A stretch of 64,000 nucleotides of DNA. Source: Tethya wilhelma (taxonomy: Eukaryota; Porifera; Demospongiae; Tethyida; Tethyidae). Shown one piece after another: positions 61,561 to 64,000 of this stretch (position 1 is the first letter of the stretch; each line of letters begins with the position of its first letter). Below the pieces are notes generated by a model. It ran no database searches. It saw only the letters and a program-made list of their open reading frames with translations, and was not told the origin of the DNA. A program made the translations under genes and the position numbers. The stretch spans positions 4,135,286-4,199,285 of the forward strand of contig CAXIPT010000009.1 in the NCBI GenBank assembly GCA_964030475.1. The letters are read 5' to 3'.

Positions 61561-61656
61561 CTCTGTGTGATGTGGACTGTGCTAATGGTGGGGAGTGTGT
61601 TGGAGTAAATCAGTGTTCATGTACACCACAATGGACTGGGGTCACTTGTGAAACAC
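61561..61656 (+). CDS. EGF-like exon of an SRCR-gene paralogue
   Basis: Same 96-bp phase 1-1 exon as 42746-42841: [30 protein letters not shown], donor ACAC/GTAAGT. The flanking introns also match gene 1 (AACAATAAACAATAGTTA upstream, TGTCACTGGGTCACCTTA downstream). It may be the 3' part of gene 2 or of a third copy; its neighbouring exons are not seen. Confidence 0.85.
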
Positions 61657-62043
61657 GTAAGTTTTAGTGTATAGCTCTGAATTCAATATCACTATTAATT
61701 GTCACTGGGTCACCTTAAGCTTTTTACATGTATACACAAAATGATTACAGTAACCCTATCCACGTATAATTAAACTCTATAATTCTGATCTGCATGAGTC
61801 AAATTGGCACTTGCCTTTGTGTAAATTATAATTAAAAGCAAACAGAAGATCGTAGTTGGACTTGCATGGGTGCATAGGACAGCAAGCATTACACAATGCA
61901 CTTTAGTACCCTGGCTTGTACATGTATTTAGTGCCAATTCATACATTCAATTGCTCAACCTGACAGTTTTTGGAGAGTAAAGTTTAAACATACGTATTAC
62001 AGTTGCCAACTTCCAACTGAAAAAAAAGCGGGACAGTAAAACC
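61657..62043. other. Intron matching gene 1 intron 18, without insertions
   Basis: Aligns with gene 1 intron 18 outside the two composite elements; the empty sites are near 61778 and 61923. Similarity stops at about 61990. Confidence 0.65.
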
Positions 62044-63779
62044 ACGCTAGTACGGTGGCCCTGGAGGTTACGTATCACTCCAGTACTCTGTTGCATATCG
62101 CTCCAATGCTGTCACGTGTCATTCCAGTAATCTCACCTTTGACCTTCCTAACTGTTATTCAGTGTTGAGTACTGTACATGCCAGTGCACGATTGTGAGGC
62201 TCTTATCATCTATCAAGAGAAGCTGAAGCTGCTGGTTTGTAACTTAGTCGTTGTTTATTAATCACTCTGATTACCCTACAATAGTCAAGTTCCTGCCTAC
62301 AGTGATGCTGTGGCTGGCACCTGACTATCATAAAATTCTTAGCCAGTGTTTCAATCAAGAAAATTTAAAGTCACTACTCTCTTGGTCATAATAATAGTAT
62401 ACCAAGGCCATGCTGTACTACTGTTACTGGCTTTCTAATTTCAAGATTCAAACTTCATGAGTGCCTATGTCAGACAACTCAGTATAGCTAAGATCATAGA
62501 TAATACTTTTGCTATACTAGCTATCTGTGCTAAGATCTATCCATGGAGAGTCTGGTGGTTTTTTTAGACTATTAGTCTAGATACCAAGATTACTGAAGTA
62601 AAGTATAATAGGGACTGTCAGAGGCTGCAAGTCAGCATGGTGACTCGTAATAATCATACTGAATCCAGATGTCAGTGAGCAACTTACAGCCAAAAGTAGG
62701 CTTGGGACTAAAAAACTTCAGCCTCTACTATCTATGATATCATGTGATGATGAGCCTGGACTGGTCAGCCTAATAATTGGTTCATGCAACGAATTAGAAT
62801 TAATGAATCATTTTAAAAACTAGGAGTACACATCGTGCAAAATAGTGCCTCGCGCTAGCTTTGCATTCACCACTTATGCAGTATTGATAGATGATGATGC
62901 ACTGGCAATCAATCATAGACTAAGTGTTATGAATCACTGACTCAGTGATTTGTGCTTAATTATATAATCATACTGAGATTATGCATACACAAAAAGACCT
63001 CCTGTCATATACCACTGAGCTAGAAGAGTGGAAAACCACTTGATCAGGCTGAGGTACTCAAAGTAACCAAGCTGCTAGCTGACTGTGCCAGTCAATGAGA
63101 AATACATGCACATAGCTGCTATCAGCCATTAATACACTAATGTGGCCATGCAGCTAGCAGTGAACAGCCATGCAGGCCATGATCTAGAATAATTATTGTT
63201 GATGATTATCAGCTGTTTCTCTCTAGTATATTATAGGAGCCTTCTTTGCCTTCTAGCTGTTACTCTTGCACAAAAACAGACTCTTGCTCACTAAAACCAA
63301 AGATACTGAGCATCATGATACATATTATACATAGACGCGCGAGCGCCCTGTTGAGCTACTAAGTAACGATCTTTACCAGAACAAAATTGCATTCCAAAAT
63401 GACGTGATGTCACGTTAGAACTAATTGCATTCCTAAAGCATGACAGGACATACATATATATATACAACGCTTGCTGGCAAACTGAGCCATACGTCGCGAT
63501 TAGATGCCTCGCGCTAAGGCGCTCGGCAATTAATTCTTATGTTTATACATGCACCATTAGCTCTACCATTTACATAGATATATAAGGCATCATGCTGTAG
63601 AACATTGCATTCTAGCCTCTTAAAATAGAAGTTTAGACTCAAAGGTCAAAGGTGAAATTACTGGAATGATACGTGACTGGACTAAAGCCGGATATGCGAC
63701 AGATACGTGCATGACAGTACTGGCGCGATACGTGATAGCACTGGAGCGATACACAACCTCCAGGGCCACCGTACGCTAG
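62044..63779. mobile_element. 1.74-kb inverted-repeat element with subterminal repeats
   Basis: Ends CGCTAGTACGGTGGCCCTGG and the inverted CCAGGGCCACCGTACGCTAG. Inside each end are 3-4 copies of a roughly 20-bp unit of the form CGTATCRCTCCAGT, inverted at the other end, then TCACCTTTGACCTT. No long frame. Confidence 0.65.
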
Positions 63780-64000
63780 CAAAAATTTAAAGCCACGCCA
63801 CTTTTATGTGAGGGCACACCCTTTTAAGGTTACGGTCTAGTGTTTGGATATGAATAATTCATGAGCTAAAAAAATCACGCCATGATTAGGCTTTTATAGA
63901 CACACAACTTCTTGGACCAACTTCTACAACTAGAAAAGTAGTCTTGCGGGCCAGACGTTCCGAGAGAGGGGAAAAGGAACCTTTCCTTCTTCGTTCCTTT
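63780..64000. other. Non-coding; left end of a TAGTCTCG-type element
   Basis: From about 63941 the sequence AGTCTTGCGGGCCAGACGTT and GGGGAAAAGGAAC matches the left end of the 1.34-kb element at 16472; the element runs out of the window. Confidence 0.5.

Overview
This is a eukaryotic, AT-rich, repeat-dense window with intron-containing genes (GT-AG introns, exon phases that agree). The best fit is an early-branching animal, most likely a demosponge. The evidence is a multi-SRCR/NIDO/EGF surface-protein gene, an animal-type NACHT/NLR fragment, and very many short palindromic DNA transposons. Species is not determinable by eye; another SRCR- and NLR-rich invertebrate is possible.

Layout. 1-8.3 kb is mostly non-coding: a mini-hairpin, a 362-bp palindrome, two short uncertain ORFs around a possible two-way promoter, a tRNA-derived SINE and microsatellites. 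8417-45462 (+) holds one gene that I could assemble completely: 19 exons, every junction in phase, 1063 codons. It has a signal peptide, six group A-type SRCR domains (each split over two exons by a phase-2 intron), one NIDO domain (three exons), two full EGF-like domains and a third, incomplete one that runs into a hydrophobic C-terminus encoded by a (TTG)n repeat. Its introns carry most of the mobile DNA. 45885-50502 (+) is the start of a tandem duplicate (signal exon, SRCR1, first half of SRCR2) that stops at a one-base gap (N at 50503). An EGF exon of the same family reappears at 61561-61656. Between them lie unrelated genes: part of a Ser/Asn-rich protein (-), the 5' part of a Pro/Gln/Ser-rich protein (+) with a CRE-bearing upstream region, and an NLR fragment (-). 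The order 50.5-61 kb may be an assembly join.

How it fits together. The two SRCR genes share 5' UTR, exons and stretches of intron, so each serves as an empty-site reference for mobile insertions in the other. That comparison delimits a composite ~1-kb non-autonomous element (TA target, internal inverted-repeat unit, NRF1-like palindrome in most copies; 12 copies or fragments here), shows intron 3 of gene 1 grown from about 160 bp to 7.9 kb, and dates several insertions after the duplication. Other families can be delimited by target-site duplications: tiny hairpins with 9-bp duplications, CATAGATA-ended palindromes with 7-bp duplications, a hAT-like element with 8 bp, and CAGTGGCG-ended elements with about 5 bp.

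Limits: homology calls are by eye, no search was run, and the NLR, Pro/Gln-rich and Ser/Asn-rich genes are incomplete.
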